From contig JBQTJJ010000047.1 of assembly GCA_052387235.1 (NCBI GenBank), positions 1 through 53,037 of the forward strand: a stretch of DNA of 53,037 nucleotides, in the 5' to 3' direction. Every line of letters starts with the position of its first letter. Position 1 is the first letter of the stretch. The position numbers were made by a program, and so were the translations under genes. Origin of the DNA: JBQTJJ01 sp052387235. GTDB taxonomy: Bacteria > Actinomycetota > Acidimicrobiia > Acidimicrobiales > GCA-2861595. The notes under the pieces are model-generated. The model had not been told where the DNA came from. It was given only the letters and a program-made list of their open reading frames with translations, and ran no database searches. Of this stretch, positions 23,722-33,795 are shown in pieces.

Positions 23722-24999
23722 ATGGTTCCCGGGGCGCTGCCCGGTGTGGTCGGACCGATCCCGGTGGACGAGGTCACCGTCCCCCTGCCCCCGGGCCTGG
23801 TGGTCGTGGTGGCGAGGGACGCGGGCCGCGCCGCCCGCCGGCTGGCCCGATCCCTCGGGGCCGACCGGCCGCGGCCCGCCGGCGACGCCCTCGAGGAGCT
23901 GGGCCGGCGCCGGGGGGCCGAGCTGGAGCCCTACCGCCGGCGGGCCGAAGGGTGCCGCCTGGAGGCGGCAGAGGCGGCCACCGCGCTGGAGGCGGCCCGC
24001 GCCGCCCTGCCCCCGGGCCTGGCCGGTGCCGATCCCCGGCTCGTCCGGCGCCTGGCCGGCGCCCTGGCCTCGGCCCGGTCCTCGGTCCAGACGGCCCGAG
24101 CCGCCCTCGGTCCCCGGCCCGAGCTGGACCGGGACGCGGCCCGGGAGGCCCACCTGGCCGCCGAGGCGCTGGAGGAGGCCCGGCGCCGGCGCGGGGCCGG
24201 GCTGCCGGACGCCTTCTCGCTCCTCACCCTGGCCAACGCCGGCGCGGGGGCGCTGGTCGTGGGGCGCCTCCTCAGCGAGGCGTTCGACCCCGCCTTCTTC
24301 CTGGTGGCCGCCCTGCCCCTGGCCGCCCTCGCCTACACCGCCTCGGTGGTGATCGGCGACGTCCGCCGGTGCCAGGCCGCGGCCCGCCGGCGCTGGACCG
24401 CCCTGCGCTCGCTGGACCTCTGCACCATGGCCGGCCTGGCCGCCGTCGAGGCTCGGGACGCCGAGTGGTCGGCCCGGGCCGGGCGCCTGGCCCGGGCCCA
24501 GGCCCGCCGGGCCGCCGCCGACCGGGCATGGCGCGGCGTCGTCGGCCCGGCCGTGCTGGCGGACGACGCGCCCCGGGCGGTGGCCGAGCTGGAGCGGGTC
24601 GCCGGCCTGGAGGCCCGCTGTCGCGCCGCCGGCGAGGCGTGGCGGGACGCGGCCGCCGCCCTCCAGCAGGCCGAGGACTCGGCCGGCGCCGGCCAGCCGC
24701 CGCTGGTGGTCCTCGACGCCTCGCTCGCCGGCGACGCCGCCCTCCCGGTGCTGGCCCGCCTGGCCGATCGGGCGGGCCGGGCCACGGTGGTGGTGGTGCG
24801 GCCGGCGGTCGCCATGGCGCCGCCTCGGCCCGCCGGCCGCGATCCCGGCACCGTGCCGGGCGCGGCGGTGCCCCCGCTGCCGCCGGTCCCGGCCGTGGTC
24901 GACATGCGGGAGCGGGTGCTGGCCGGCCTGCAGCGCCTGCGCTCGAGGCACCCCCGCTCCGAGGGAGAGCCGCCCGGTCCGGTGGCCGCCGGCGGCTGA
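23722..24999 (+). CDS. Coiled-coil membrane protein of unknown function
   Basis: This encodes a 425-aa Ala/Arg/Glu-rich protein. Residues about 55-160 are heptad-like and probably coiled coil (RRGAELEPYRRRAEGCRLEA and onward). A hydrophobic hairpin at about 167-212 (TLANAGAGALVVGRLL ... LAALAYTASVVIG) is followed by a second helical stretch, then a segment (PPLVVLDASLAGDAALPVLARLADRAGRATVVVV) that resembles a Rossmann-like strand pattern. The end is Pro-rich. It could be a membrane-tethered cytoplasmic scaffold. No family is recognised; the strong coding bias and clean boundaries support a real gene. Confidence 0.65.
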   Translation: MVPGALPGVVGPIPVDEVTVPLPPGLVVVVARDAGRAARRLARSLGADRPRPAGDALEELGRRRGAELEPYRRRAEGCRLEAAEAATALEAARAALPPGLAGADPRLVRRLAGALASARSSVQTARAALGPRPELDRDAAREAHLAAEALEEARRRRGAGLPDAFSLLTLANAGAGALVVGRLLSEAFDPAFFLVAALPLAALAYTASVVIGDVRRCQAAARRRWTALRSLDLCTMAGLAAVEARDAEWSARAGRLARAQARRAAADRAWRGVVGPAVLADDAPRAVAELERVAGLEARCRAAGEAWRDAAAALQQAEDSAGAGQPPLVVLDASLAGDAALPVLARLADRAGRATVVVVRPAVAMAPPRPAGRDPGTVPGAAVPPLPPVPAVVDMRERVLAGLQRLRSRHPRSEGEPPGPVAAGG

Positions 25000-25046
25000 G
25001 CCCTCTCCCGCCCGCCCGCGCTCCCCGCCCGCGGGACAATGCCGGC

Positions 25047-25658
25047 ATGGGTGACCGCTTCGAGTACGTCGGCGTGCGGGTCGACGGCGACGAGGGCCCC
25101 ATCGTCTCCGGGTTCTCGGCCCGGATCCCGGCCGACGGCCTCACCGCCATGGTGGGGCCCTCGGGGGTGGGCAAGAGCACGCTGCTCCGCCTCTTGAACC
25201 GCCTCGACGACCCGGACGCCGGCAGCGTCCTCCTCGATGGAGCCGACGTGCGCAGCTACGACGTCCTCGCCCTGCGGCGGCGGGTGCAGCTGGTGGGGCA
25301 GGTGCCGGTCACCTTTCCCGGCACGGTGGCCGCCAACCTCGACGTGGGCGAGGAGGAGGCCGCGCCCATGCTGGCGCGCGTCGGCCTGGCGCCGGCACTG
25401 GCCGGGCGGGAGGCGGACCGGCTCTCGGTGGGCGAGGCCCAGCGCCTCTGCCTGGCCCGGGCCCTCGCCCTCGATCCCGAGGTGCTCGTGCTCGACGAGC
25501 CCACGTCGGCCCTCGACACGGCGTCGAGGGACGGGATCGAGTCCCTGGTGGCCTCGCTGGCCGCCGGCGGCCTGACCGTGCTCATGGTGACCCACGACCC
25601 CGGCCAGGCCGACCGGCTGGCCGACCACGTCATCGAGGTGCCCCCGTGCGCGACCTGA
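25047..25658 (+). CDS. ABC transporter ATP-binding protein (FetA/YbbL-like)
   Basis: This encodes a 203-aa ABC ATPase. Walker A is GPSGVGKS (37-44), the Q-loop lies in QLVGQVPVTFPGTV, the signature is LSVGEAQR, Walker B/D-loop is VLVLDEPTSALD, and the switch His is in MVTHDPGQ. The short length and the next gene identify the FetAB/YbbLM type, linked in E. coli with iron homeostasis and oxidative stress resistance. It overlaps the permease gene by 13 nt. Confidence 0.88.
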   Translation: MGDRFEYVGVRVDGDEGPIVSGFSARIPADGLTAMVGPSGVGKSTLLRLLNRLDDPDAGSVLLDGADVRSYDVLALRRRVQLVGQVPVTFPGTVAANLDVGEEEAAPMLARVGLAPALAGREADRLSVGEAQRLCLARALALDPEVLVLDEPTSALDTASRDGIESLVASLAAGGLTVLMVTHDPGQADRLADHVIEVPPCAT

Positions 25659-26431
25659 GCGGCGCCATCGGCTACCCCGACGTGGCCCTGGCCGTCGCCC
25701 TGGTGGCGGTGGGGGCCCTCGTGTCCAGGTTCCGGGGGATCGGTCTGGAGGGCGACATCGTCGTGGCCACGGCCCGTTCGTTCTTCCAGCTCCTGGCCAT
25801 CGGCTACGTGCTCGCCTTCGTGTTCGACGGGCACGGCGGCCTGAGCGCGGTGCTGCTGGGCGTGATGGTGGCGACGGCCTCGATCACGGCCGGCAACCGG
25901 GCCCGCCAGGTCCCCCGCGCCCGCATCCTGGCCGCGGTGGCTCTCGGGGTGGCCACCGTCGGCACCCTCGGCGTGCTGGTGGGCCTCGGCATCGTGCCGT
26001 TCCGGGCCCGGACCATCGTGCCGCTCGGCTCCATGGTGCTGTCGAACGCCATGGTCAGCGCCTCCCTCGTGATGACCAGCCTGCGGGACGACCTGGCCGG
26101 GTCGCGCCGCGAGGTGGAGGCCCGCCTGTCCCTCGGGCACACCTCCCACCGGGCCTCGCTGCCGTGGCACCGCCGGGCGCTGCGCCGGGGGATGCTGCCC
26201 ATCATCGACAGCACCAAGGTCGTGGGCCTGGTGGCCCTGCCGGGCGCCATGACCGGCATGATCCTCGCCGGCGCGGAGCCGCTCGAGGCCATCCGCCTCC
26301 AGCTGGTCGTGATGTACATGCTGCTGGGCGGCAACGCCTTCGCCGCCCTGGTGGCGGGCGAGCTCACGGTGCGCTGCCTGTTCACCGCCGACCACCAGCT
26401 GATCCGCTCGCTGCGCCGGACGCCCTCCTGA
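25646..26431 (+). CDS. ABC transporter permease (FetB/YbbM-like, UPF0014)
   Basis: This encodes a 261-aa integral membrane protein with about seven hydrophobic segments. Family blocks are RSFFQLLAIGYVLAFVF, GVMVATASITAGNRARQ, PLGSMVLSNAMVSASLVM, SLGHTSHRAS and DSTKVVGLVALPGAMTGMIL, all characteristic of the FetB/UPF0014 family. The GTG start lies inside the ATPase gene, so the two are co-translated. Metal export is the family's suggested role. Its 3' end is convergent with mshC, 26 nt away. Confidence 0.88.
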   Translation: MRDLSGAIGYPDVALAVALVAVGALVSRFRGIGLEGDIVVATARSFFQLLAIGYVLAFVFDGHGGLSAVLLGVMVATASITAGNRARQVPRARILAAVALGVATVGTLGVLVGLGIVPFRARTIVPLGSMVLSNAMVSASLVMTSLRDDLAGSRREVEARLSLGHTSHRASLPWHRRALRRGMLPIIDSTKVVGLVALPGAMTGMILAGAEPLEAIRLQLVVMYMLLGGNAFAALVAGELTVRCLFTADHQLIRSLRRTPS

Positions 26432-26457
26432 CGACTTCCTGGCGGCACCGCCTGCGG

Positions 26458-27564
26458 TCAGACGCCCAGGAGGGCGGCGCCGGCGGACACCCCGCCACCG
26501 CCGGCGGCGGCACGGTCGAGGGCGGCGATGGCGGCGGGCGCGTCGAGGTCGTGGTCGAGGGCGCCCCGCACCTCGTCCAGGCCGGCGTCGCCGGCGCCGG
26601 CCCGGCGCCAGGCATCGAGCCGGGCCGCGGCGGCGGGAAGGAGCTCGTCGTGCCAGTCCCAGGTGGACCGGTAGTGGTGGGCGACGATGGCGAGGCGCAC
26701 CACGGCGGGGTCCCACTCCTTGAGCAGGTCGCTCACGAACACCAGGTTCCCGAGCGACTTCGACATCTTGGTGCCGTCCAGCCCCACCATCCCGGCGTGC
26801 ATCCAGTGGCGAACGAAGGCCTCCCCGGTGGCCGCCTCCGACTGGGCCGCCTCGCACTCGTGGTGCGGGAACACCAGGTCGGAACCACCGCCGTGGAGGT
26901 CGATGGTGGTGCCGAGCTCGCGCATGGCGAGGGCCGAGCACTCGATGTGCCAGCCGGGGCGACCCCGCCCCCAGCGCGAGTCCCAGGCCGGCTCGTCGGC
27001 CGCCGACGGCTGCCAGAGCACGAAGTCGAGGGGGTCGCGCTTGGCGGGGTCGTCGGGACGGCCGCCCCGCTCGGCCGCCAACTCGAGCATCTCGGCCCGG
27101 CTCAGGTGGCTCACCTGCCCGAAGCGGGGGAACGAGGCCACCGAGAAGTACACGGCGCCGCCGGCCTGGTAGGCGTGCTCGGAGTCCAGCACCAGCTCGA
27201 TGAACTTGAGGATGTCCGGGATGGCGGAGGTGGCCCGGGGCTCGCTGTGGGCCGGCAGGAGGCCGAGGGCGTCCATGTTGGCGTCGAAGCGGGCCATCTC
27301 CTCGGCCGCCAGGTCGAGGTAGTGGACGCCGAGCTGGCGGGCCCGGCGGAGGATGTCGTCGTCCACGTCGGTGACGTTGCGGACGCAGCGCGTCTCGTGG
27401 CCCAGGTCACGGAGCCGGCGCTGGAGCAGGTCATAGGCGAGGTAGGTGGCGGCGTGCCCGACGTGGGCCGCGTCGTACGGCGTGATGCCGCACGTGTACA
27501 TGGTGACGACGCGGCCCGGCCGGAAGGGAACGACTTCCCGGCGGGCCGTGTCGTAGAGGTTCAC
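26458..27564 (-). CDS. mshC: Cysteine:glucosaminyl-inositol ligase (mycothiol biosynthesis) MshC
   Basis: This encodes a 368-aa CysRS paralogue. The sequence MYTCGITPYDAAHVGHAATY at about 22-41 matches MshC rather than CysRS, which has CGPTVYD. It also has WHIECSALAMRELG with the zinc-site Cys, GGGSDLVFPHHECEAAQSEA, and KMSKSLGNLV. MshC joins cysteine to GlcN-Ins in mycothiol synthesis. The product is shorter at the N-terminus than mycobacterial MshC. The GTG start overlaps the F420 oxidoreductase stop (GTGA). Confidence 0.88.
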   Translation of the reverse strand: MNLYDTARREVVPFRPGRVVTMYTCGITPYDAAHVGHAATYLAYDLLQRRLRDLGHETRCVRNVTDVDDDILRRARQLGVHYLDLAAEEMARFDANMDALGLLPAHSEPRATSAIPDILKFIELVLDSEHAYQAGGAVYFSVASFPRFGQVSHLSRAEMLELAAERGGRPDDPAKRDPLDFVLWQPSAADEPAWDSRWGRGRPGWHIECSALAMRELGTTIDLHGGGSDLVFPHHECEAAQSEAATGEAFVRHWMHAGMVGLDGTKMSKSLGNLVFVSDLLKEWDPAVVRLAIVAHHYRSTWDWHDELLPAAAARLDAWRRAGAGDAGLDEVRGALDHDLDAPAAIAALDRAAAGGGGVSAGAALLGV

Positions 27565-28223
27565 CGGTCGAGCGTGATCCCCGTCAGCTGCAGGGCGGCC
27601 CGGGTCTTGTAGCGCACGTTGAGCTGGAGCAGGACCGCGGTGATGGCCTCGATGGGCGCGGCGTTGGACAGGGAGCCGGCGTTCAGCGGCCGCAGCTCCG
27701 GGATGAGCTCGACCAGGCGGGCGGTGGCGTCGTAGGCCTCGGGGTGGTCGGAGCAAATCAGGACGTCGCCCTCCATGGGCCTGTCCAGCTGGGCCAGCGC
27801 GCGCGCCGGAAGGTGGTGGAAGGCGGCCGCCACAAGGGACCGGGGCACCGCGGTCTGGACGTGGGCGGCCACCGAGCCGCGCGGGGGAACCAGGGGCTCG
27901 AACTCCTCGCCCATCCGGGTGATGGCGTTGGCCATGGAGATGACCACCTTGCCCTCCAACTGGGGCGCGACCGAGGCCGCGGTGGCGGCGGCCGCCTCCC
28001 AGGGGGTGGCGATCACCACCAGCTCGGCGCCGGCGGCCACAGCGTTGTCGGCCGGCGCCAGGGAGAGCTCATGGCCGGGCCACGTCTCCAGGATCCTGGT
28101 GCACGCCTCCTGGGCCCGCTCCTTCGAGCGCGAGCCGATGACCACGCCGATGCCGACCGAGGCCAGCCGGGCCGCCAGCCCACCGCCGGCCGGTCCTGTG
28201 CCTCCGAGAATCCCCACTTCCAT
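27561..28223 (-). CDS. npdG: NADPH:coenzyme F420 oxidoreductase
   Basis: This encodes a 220-aa Rossmann protein of the Fno/NpdG family, which moves hydride between NADPH and coenzyme F420. The nucleotide motif is GILGGTGPAGGGLAARLASVG, with SRSKERAQ just after strand 2 for NADP recognition. Other family segments are VVIATPWEA, GKVVISMANAI, and the C-terminal LNAGSLSNAAPIEAITAVLLQLN. It lies between a NuoF-like gene (43 nt upstream) and mshC (4-nt overlap). Confidence 0.9.
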   Translation of the reverse strand: MEVGILGGTGPAGGGLAARLASVGIGVVIGSRSKERAQEACTRILETWPGHELSLAPADNAVAAGAELVVIATPWEAAAATAASVAPQLEGKVVISMANAITRMGEEFEPLVPPRGSVAAHVQTAVPRSLVAAAFHHLPARALAQLDRPMEGDVLICSDHPEAYDATARLVELIPELRPLNAGSLSNAAPIEAITAVLLQLNVRYKTRAALQLTGITLDR

Positions 28224-28266
28224 CCGTCCACGCTACTGCGGGCCGCACCCGGTCCCCGCGGCCGCA

Positions 28267-29652
28267 TCAGTCGTCGTAGGTCCAGTCCGGGCGCTTGCGG
28301 GCGTGGCGCTCGTCGTAGACGACGACGCCGTCGACGATGTCGTCGACCTTGGGCACGAGGAGGCCGCGCCGGGCCAGACGGCACGAGCCCTCGAGGTGGT
28401 CGGCGAAGTCCTCCGGGAACGTCTCGAGGATGCTCGACACCAGGAGCTGCTCCTCGGTTCCGAGGTAGCAGCGGTTGGCGTCGGTGACCGTACGCAGGCG
28501 GCTCCCGATCAACGCCACGTCGGGCTCGCCGCCCAGGCCGTCCCGGAGCCGCTCGAGGGCGGAGGTGATGTCGCCAGAGCCCCGCTTGCACGGCGGGCAC
28601 TGCCCGCACGACTCCACCGCCAGGAAGCGCGACAGCGCCGCCGCCAGCTCCACCATGCAGGCGGTGTCGTCGTAGACGGCGAAGCCGCCGGCGCCCAGTC
28701 CGCAGCCGGCGGCCCTCATGTCCTCGTAGGTGAGGGCGGTGCCGAAGCCGGCGGCCGGGAGGACGCGGTTGGCCACACCGGAGAAGGCAGCCTTGAAGCT
28801 GCGCCCGGGGAGGGGGCCGCCGGCCAGCTCCAGCAGCTCGGGGAACGGCGTCCCCATCTCGACCTCGTAGACGCCGGGGGACCGGACGTCCCCCACGACC
28901 GTGCAGACGATCGTGCCCGGCGACAGCTCCGTGCCCATGCGGCGGAACCACTCCGGGCCCCTCCGCAGGATGTGGGGCACGTTGCACAACGTCTCGAAGT
29001 TGTTGACGAGGGTGGGATTCGGTTCCGGGCCGGCGCCGGGCGGCGAGGCCGGCGGGTGCGATTCCCACCCGAGCTGGGGTCCGGTGGCGAAGAGCCCGTG
29101 CTGGAACGGCGGCAGGAGGCGGGGCAGCGGGTCGTGGCCCTCGATGACCTCGAGCAGTGCCTTCTCCTCTCCGAAGAGGTACTCGTCCGGCCCGGCGACA
29201 ACCGTCACCGACAACCCCCCGAGCAGCCCGGCCCTGCCCATCTCCTCCGCCGCCGCCACCAGGCCGTCGCGCTCCGGCCCGAAGCGGGCCTTGGTGGCGA
29301 TGTAGGCCTGGTCCGCCCCGACCGCGAGCGCGGCGATGGCCAGGCCCTCGATGCCCTGCCACGGGTTGGCCCGCATGAGGGCCCGGTCCTTGAAGGTGGC
29401 CGGCTCCCCCTCGGCCGCGTTGCACACGGCGTAGCGGCGCGACCCCGCCGCCTCGCGTACCGACGCCCACTTGGTGCCGGTGGGGAACCCGCCCCCGCCC
29501 CGACCGCGCAGGCGCGAGAGCGACACCTCCTTGGCCGTCTGCTCCGGCCCCAGCCGGCGGGCCCGGGCCAGGCCCTCGCCACCGCCGGCGGCCAGGTACG
29601 CCTCGATCGAGGCCACGGGGCCGTCGCCGAGCAGGAACGGGAGGAGCGGCAT
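28267..29652 (-). CDS. Orphan NuoF-like NADH-binding iron-sulfur flavoprotein
   Basis: This encodes a 461-aa protein with the layout of NuoF/HoxF: an FMN/NADH-binding domain with RGRGGGGFPTGTKW (49-62) and NAAEGEPATFKDRALM, then an SLBB segment (GTIVCTVVGDVRSPGVYEVEMG), and a C-terminal 4Fe-4S site SCGQCPPCKRG. A further Cys (SCRLARRGL) near the end may complete the cluster. No NuoE or NuoG genes are nearby. It leads an operon with npdG and mshC, so it may serve a diaphorase-type electron transfer linked to F420; that is inference. Confidence 0.85.
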   Translation of the reverse strand: MPLLPFLLGDGPVASIEAYLAAGGGEGLARARRLGPEQTAKEVSLSRLRGRGGGGFPTGTKWASVREAAGSRRYAVCNAAEGEPATFKDRALMRANPWQGIEGLAIAALAVGADQAYIATKARFGPERDGLVAAAEEMGRAGLLGGLSVTVVAGPDEYLFGEEKALLEVIEGHDPLPRLLPPFQHGLFATGPQLGWESHPPASPPGAGPEPNPTLVNNFETLCNVPHILRRGPEWFRRMGTELSPGTIVCTVVGDVRSPGVYEVEMGTPFPELLELAGGPLPGRSFKAAFSGVANRVLPAAGFGTALTYEDMRAAGCGLGAGGFAVYDDTACMVELAAALSRFLAVESCGQCPPCKRGSGDITSALERLRDGLGGEPDVALIGSRLRTVTDANRCYLGTEEQLLVSSILETFPEDFADHLEGSCRLARRGLLVPKVDDIVDGVVVYDERHARKRPDWTYDD

Positions 29653-29683
29653 CGGCGAAGACCCTACGGGCCGGGATGGAGGC

Positions 29684-30724
29684 TCAGCAGTACCTGGACA
29701 GGGTGGCGTACGGGTTGACCGCGGCACCGCCCCCGGGGTGGATCTCGAAGTGGAGGTGCGGCGCGCTGGCCGAGGCGTTGCCGGTGCTGCCCACGTACCC
29801 GACCACCGTCCCTGCCGCCACGTTCCCGCTGGCGCCGCTGAGGCGGTCGAGGTGGGTGCCGAAGTACGTGTTCCCGTCCACGCCCTTGAGGTAGTACGAG
29901 ATGCCGCCCAGGCCGGAGTTGTGGCCCTTCACGCTGCCGGCCACGCTGGCCACGACCGGCGTGCCCCTGGGCGCCATGATGTCGTTGCCCTGGTGGGTCC
30001 GGCCGCCGGAGCGGGGCTGGCCCCAGTCGTTGGAGAAGGCATGCGGGCCCTGCACCGGGCAGATCCACGCGCCCGAGGCGATGACGCCCACCGCCCCGCC
30101 GGCGGCGCTGCGCGACGCCCGCTGGCCCCGCTTGGCGGCTGCGGCCTTGGCCGCGGCCGCCTTGGCCGCCGCCGCCTTCTGGGCCTCGAAGGCGCGCTGG
30201 GCCTCGGCCAGGCGGCGCAGCTCGGCGCTCACCCTGGCCTCCTCCTTGCGAAGGCCGGACACGACGCTGCGCTGCCGGCCCAGGCGCGCGTTGAGCGCGG
30301 TCTGGTTCTCCTCCAGGTCGAGGCGCGCGATGCGGTAGCCGTCGACGGAGTCGGTGCGCCCCAGGCTCACGAAGCGGAGCATGGCCCGGCCCCGGGCCGC
30401 CTGCCCGGGGTCACCCCCGCCGACCCAGGTGGTGGACCGGTTCCCCTGGACGTACTGGGCCACGGCGAGCTGGCGCACCTGGCCCTCCAGGGCGTCGACC
30501 ACCTGCCTGGTCTGGGTGGTGCGGGCCTCGAGCTGGGCGATCTCGCGCTCGGCCGTGATCAGGGCGCTGCGGGCCTTGGACAGGCGGGCCGCAGCCTGGT
30601 TGGCCCGCTTCTGGGCCGCCGCCATCTCGGCCGCCGAGGGCGGCTTGGCCGCGGCGCCGGCTGGTGCCGGCAGCGCGAAACAGAGCGCGACCAGCACCGC
30701 CGCACCAGCAAGGAAGCGCGCCAT
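29684..30724 (-). CDS. Secreted M23 peptidase with N-terminal coiled coil
   Basis: This encodes a 346-aa exported murein hydrolase-like protein. The signal peptide is ARFLAGAAVLVALCFALPAPAGA. Residues about 30-215 form coiled coils, including an Ala/Lys-rich repeat (AAAAKAAAAKAAAAKRG). The C-terminal LytM/M23 domain has HQGNDIMAPRGTPV and HLHFEIHPGGG, supplying the zinc ligands His, Asp and His. Proteins of this EnvC/PcsB-like layout cut peptidoglycan cross-bridges or activate amidases. An ATG 13 codons upstream (30763) is an alternative start but spoils the signal peptide. Confidence 0.88.
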   Translation of the reverse strand: MARFLAGAAVLVALCFALPAPAGAAAKPPSAAEMAAAQKRANQAAARLSKARSALITAEREIAQLEARTTQTRQVVDALEGQVRQLAVAQYVQGNRSTTWVGGGDPGQAARGRAMLRFVSLGRTDSVDGYRIARLDLEENQTALNARLGRQRSVVSGLRKEEARVSAELRRLAEAQRAFEAQKAAAAKAAAAKAAAAKRGQRASRSAAGGAVGVIASGAWICPVQGPHAFSNDWGQPRSGGRTHQGNDIMAPRGTPVVASVAGSVKGHNSGLGGISYYLKGVDGNTYFGTHLDRLSGASGNVAAGTVVGYVGSTGNASASAPHLHFEIHPGGGAAVNPYATLSRYC

Positions 30725-30777
30725 CCCGCCGATACGGTAGCCAGGGCGTTCGTGCCGGCGCATCTCGCGCCGGCCGG

Positions 30778-32205
<1,428 letters not shown>

Positions 32206-32207
32206 GG

Positions 32208-32657
32208 TCAGCCGCTGCCGGCGTCGAGGCGCTTCTGGAGCCGCCCGCCGGCTTTGCGGATCTCCTCCCGGAGGATGGCGTCGACGCCCGGCAGGCGGCT
32301 GGCGCCGCCGTAGTGGAGGCGGACGGTGAGCACCGACCCCCGGTCAGCCGCCTCCACCTCGGCCATGAGGATCCAGTCGGAGTGGGACCCGCCGTCGTGC
32401 TCGTGGCGCTCGAAGCGCGCCACCTTGGGAGGCAGGTGCTGTGTACGCACCATGCGGACCCGCTTGGTGAGGGGAAGGGGCCCGATCCGGGCGCCCAGGT
32501 CCACCATCCATGCCGGTCCCGCGTCCTCGGCCGACGGGGGCGCCACCTCCGCGCCGAACACGATGCCGAGCCAGTCGGGGTAGGTGCCGAGGTCGGCCAC
32601 CGCCGCGAACACGGCGGCGGGGTCGGCGCTCAGTGAAGCGGTGCCCTCGAGGTCCAC
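32208..32657 (-). CDS. SRPBCC (START-like) family protein
   Basis: This encodes a 149-aa protein with the START/Bet v1-like pattern: an N-terminal strand, then ADPAAVFAAVADLGTYPDWL, a central beta region (VARFERHEHDGGSHSDWILM, GSVLTVRLHYGG) and a long C-terminal helix (VDAILREEIRKAGGRLQKRL). Such domains bind hydrophobic ligands or act as polyketide cyclase-like or dehydratase-like proteins. It precedes the aldehyde dehydrogenase gene by 2 nt. The GTG start has a weak TAGGATC upstream. Confidence 0.8.
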   Translation of the reverse strand: MDLEGTASLSADPAAVFAAVADLGTYPDWLGIVFGAEVAPPSAEDAGPAWMVDLGARIGPLPLTKRVRMVRTQHLPPKVARFERHEHDGGSHSDWILMAEVEAADRGSVLTVRLHYGGASRLPGVDAILREEIRKAGGRLQKRLDAGSG

Positions 32658-32699
32658 GACCGCGATCCTAGGAGGCGGCCGCTCCCGCCACCGCGGCCG

Positions 32700-33230
32700 T
32701 CAACAAGGGCCCGGGGGCCAGCCGGGGGCGAACAGGTTGTTGCCGTCCAGCCCGGCAAGGAGCCAGCCGTCGGGGGTGCGGCGGACGGCGAGGCGCCGGA
32801 ACTCGAGCGGAGGCCCGGGCCGGAGCTGCATCAGCTTGCCCCGGGGCTCCACGAACGTGACCACCACCACGTCCGGGCGGCTCTCACGCCGGTCCCTGAT
32901 CCCCCAGGTGGCGGCGCTGAACCCGGGCCAGAACTCCCGCCACCGCGCCAGGCGGTCGCCGGTGAACCGCGGCCAGAGGGGCGAGGCGGGAGGGACGGCG
33001 GCCAGCCGGTCGGCCAGGGTCTCCCAGCCCTCCGGTGGGCCCACCACGTCCGGCGTCGACGACAGTATCCAGTGCTGCACCAGCACCTTGCGCAGCGGCG
33101 GGTCCGTCAGGGGCCAGGCCCGTCCCAGGTCCCGCTCGTCCATGACGGCCCGGACCCACTCCACCGCCGCCGCGACCGCCTCCTCGGCGTCGGGAGGGGC
33201 GGGCGGGCCGTCCGATCCTTCGGTGGTCAC
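32700..33230 (-). CDS. Hypothetical protein, SnoaL/NTF2-like layout possible
   Basis: This encodes a 176-aa protein with no family I can name. An acidic N-terminal segment (PPDAEEAVAAAVEWVRAVMDE) begins a helical region, followed by RFTGDRLARWREFWPGFSAATWG and a beta-rich end (PDVVVVTFVEPRGKLM, RRLAVRRTPDGWLLAGLDG). The helix-then-strand pattern is compatible with an NTF2-like fold, but this is a guess. Its GTG lies 11 nt after the next upstream gene, suggesting an operon with it. Confidence 0.65.
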   Translation of the reverse strand: MTTEGSDGPPAPPDAEEAVAAAVEWVRAVMDERDLGRAWPLTDPPLRKVLVQHWILSSTPDVVGPPEGWETLADRLAAVPPASPLWPRFTGDRLARWREFWPGFSAATWGIRDRRESRPDVVVVTFVEPRGKLMQLRPGPPLEFRRLAVRRTPDGWLLAGLDGNNLFAPGWPPGPC

Positions 33231-33241
33231 CGGTACGTCCG

Positions 33242-33547
33242 TCAGATCCGGAACCCGGCGCCCTCGGGGTCCTCGTACCCACGCTCCTCCACCTCCAGCT
33301 GGCGCTCGTAGAAGGCGAGGAGCCCGAGCCCCGTCTCCACCAGCGACACCAGCTCCTCACGGTCCAGGCCCTGCACCCCGGCCTCGTCGATCAGGTCGCT
33401 GAGCTCGGCGGCCGTGAGCTGCTCGCCCCGCAGGTGAATGCCGACGAGGAAGCGGTTGAGCTCGTCGCCCACACCGAAGGGCGCTGTGTCGGCCCGGCGG
33501 GCCGTGGCGTAGGCGGTCCATTGTTGCCGTGCGCGATCGGAGAGCAT
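33242..33547 (-). CDS. Hypothetical small acidic protein
   Basis: This encodes a 101-aa acidic, probably all-helical protein (MLSDRARQQWTAYATARRAD ... LSDLIDEAGVQGLDREELVSLVETGLGLLAFYERQ). No known motif is visible. It is the first gene of the minus-strand group reading into the 176-aa protein, and is preceded by a 400-nt intergenic region with strong hairpins that could hold its promoter and leader. Confidence 0.65.
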   Translation of the reverse strand: MLSDRARQQWTAYATARRADTAPFGVGDELNRFLVGIHLRGEQLTAAELSDLIDEAGVQGLDREELVSLVETGLGLLAFYERQLEVEERGYEDPEGAGFRI

Positions 33548-33653
33548 GGGTCGTTCTTTCGGGCTCGAGCGCCCCGTCGACCGGCTCGATCGGGGCCGGC
33601 GCCAGGGTACACAGGCGCCGGCCGGCGCCGGCGGGCACGCGCACCCGAAAGGG

Positions 33654-33695
33654 TGACGGGGGCCGGTTCCGCCGCTGACCGACCGGCCCCCGTCA
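33654..33695. repeat. 14-bp perfect hairpin in intergenic region
   Basis: TGACGGGGGCCGGT (33654-33667) pairs exactly with ACCGGCCCCCGTCA (33682-33695) around a 14-nt loop. Being between divergent genes, it is not an obvious terminator of either. Confidence 0.85.
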
Positions 33696-33729
33696 GGGGT
33701 AGTGAGCGCCTCCGGGGCCTGTCGGGATA

Positions 33730-33795
33730 CGCCCGGCGAGGGCGCCGGGCGCCTGCCACCTGGGGGCGGAACCGTGCGCTCCCCCTCGCCGGGCG
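33730..33795. repeat. 13-bp stem enclosing a 40-nt internal segment
   Basis: CGCCCGGCGAGGG (33730-33742) pairs exactly with CCCTCGCCGGGCG (33783-33795). The enclosed segment has further pairing potential (GCGCCGGGCGCC, CACCTGGGGGCGGAACCG). The shape suggests a multi-stem RNA. Confidence 0.8.

Noticed and set aside
28013..29470. Long minus-strand frame overlapping the NuoF-like gene
   Set aside because: It is a His/Arg/Gly-rich shadow frame; the NuoF-like frame has all the expected motifs.
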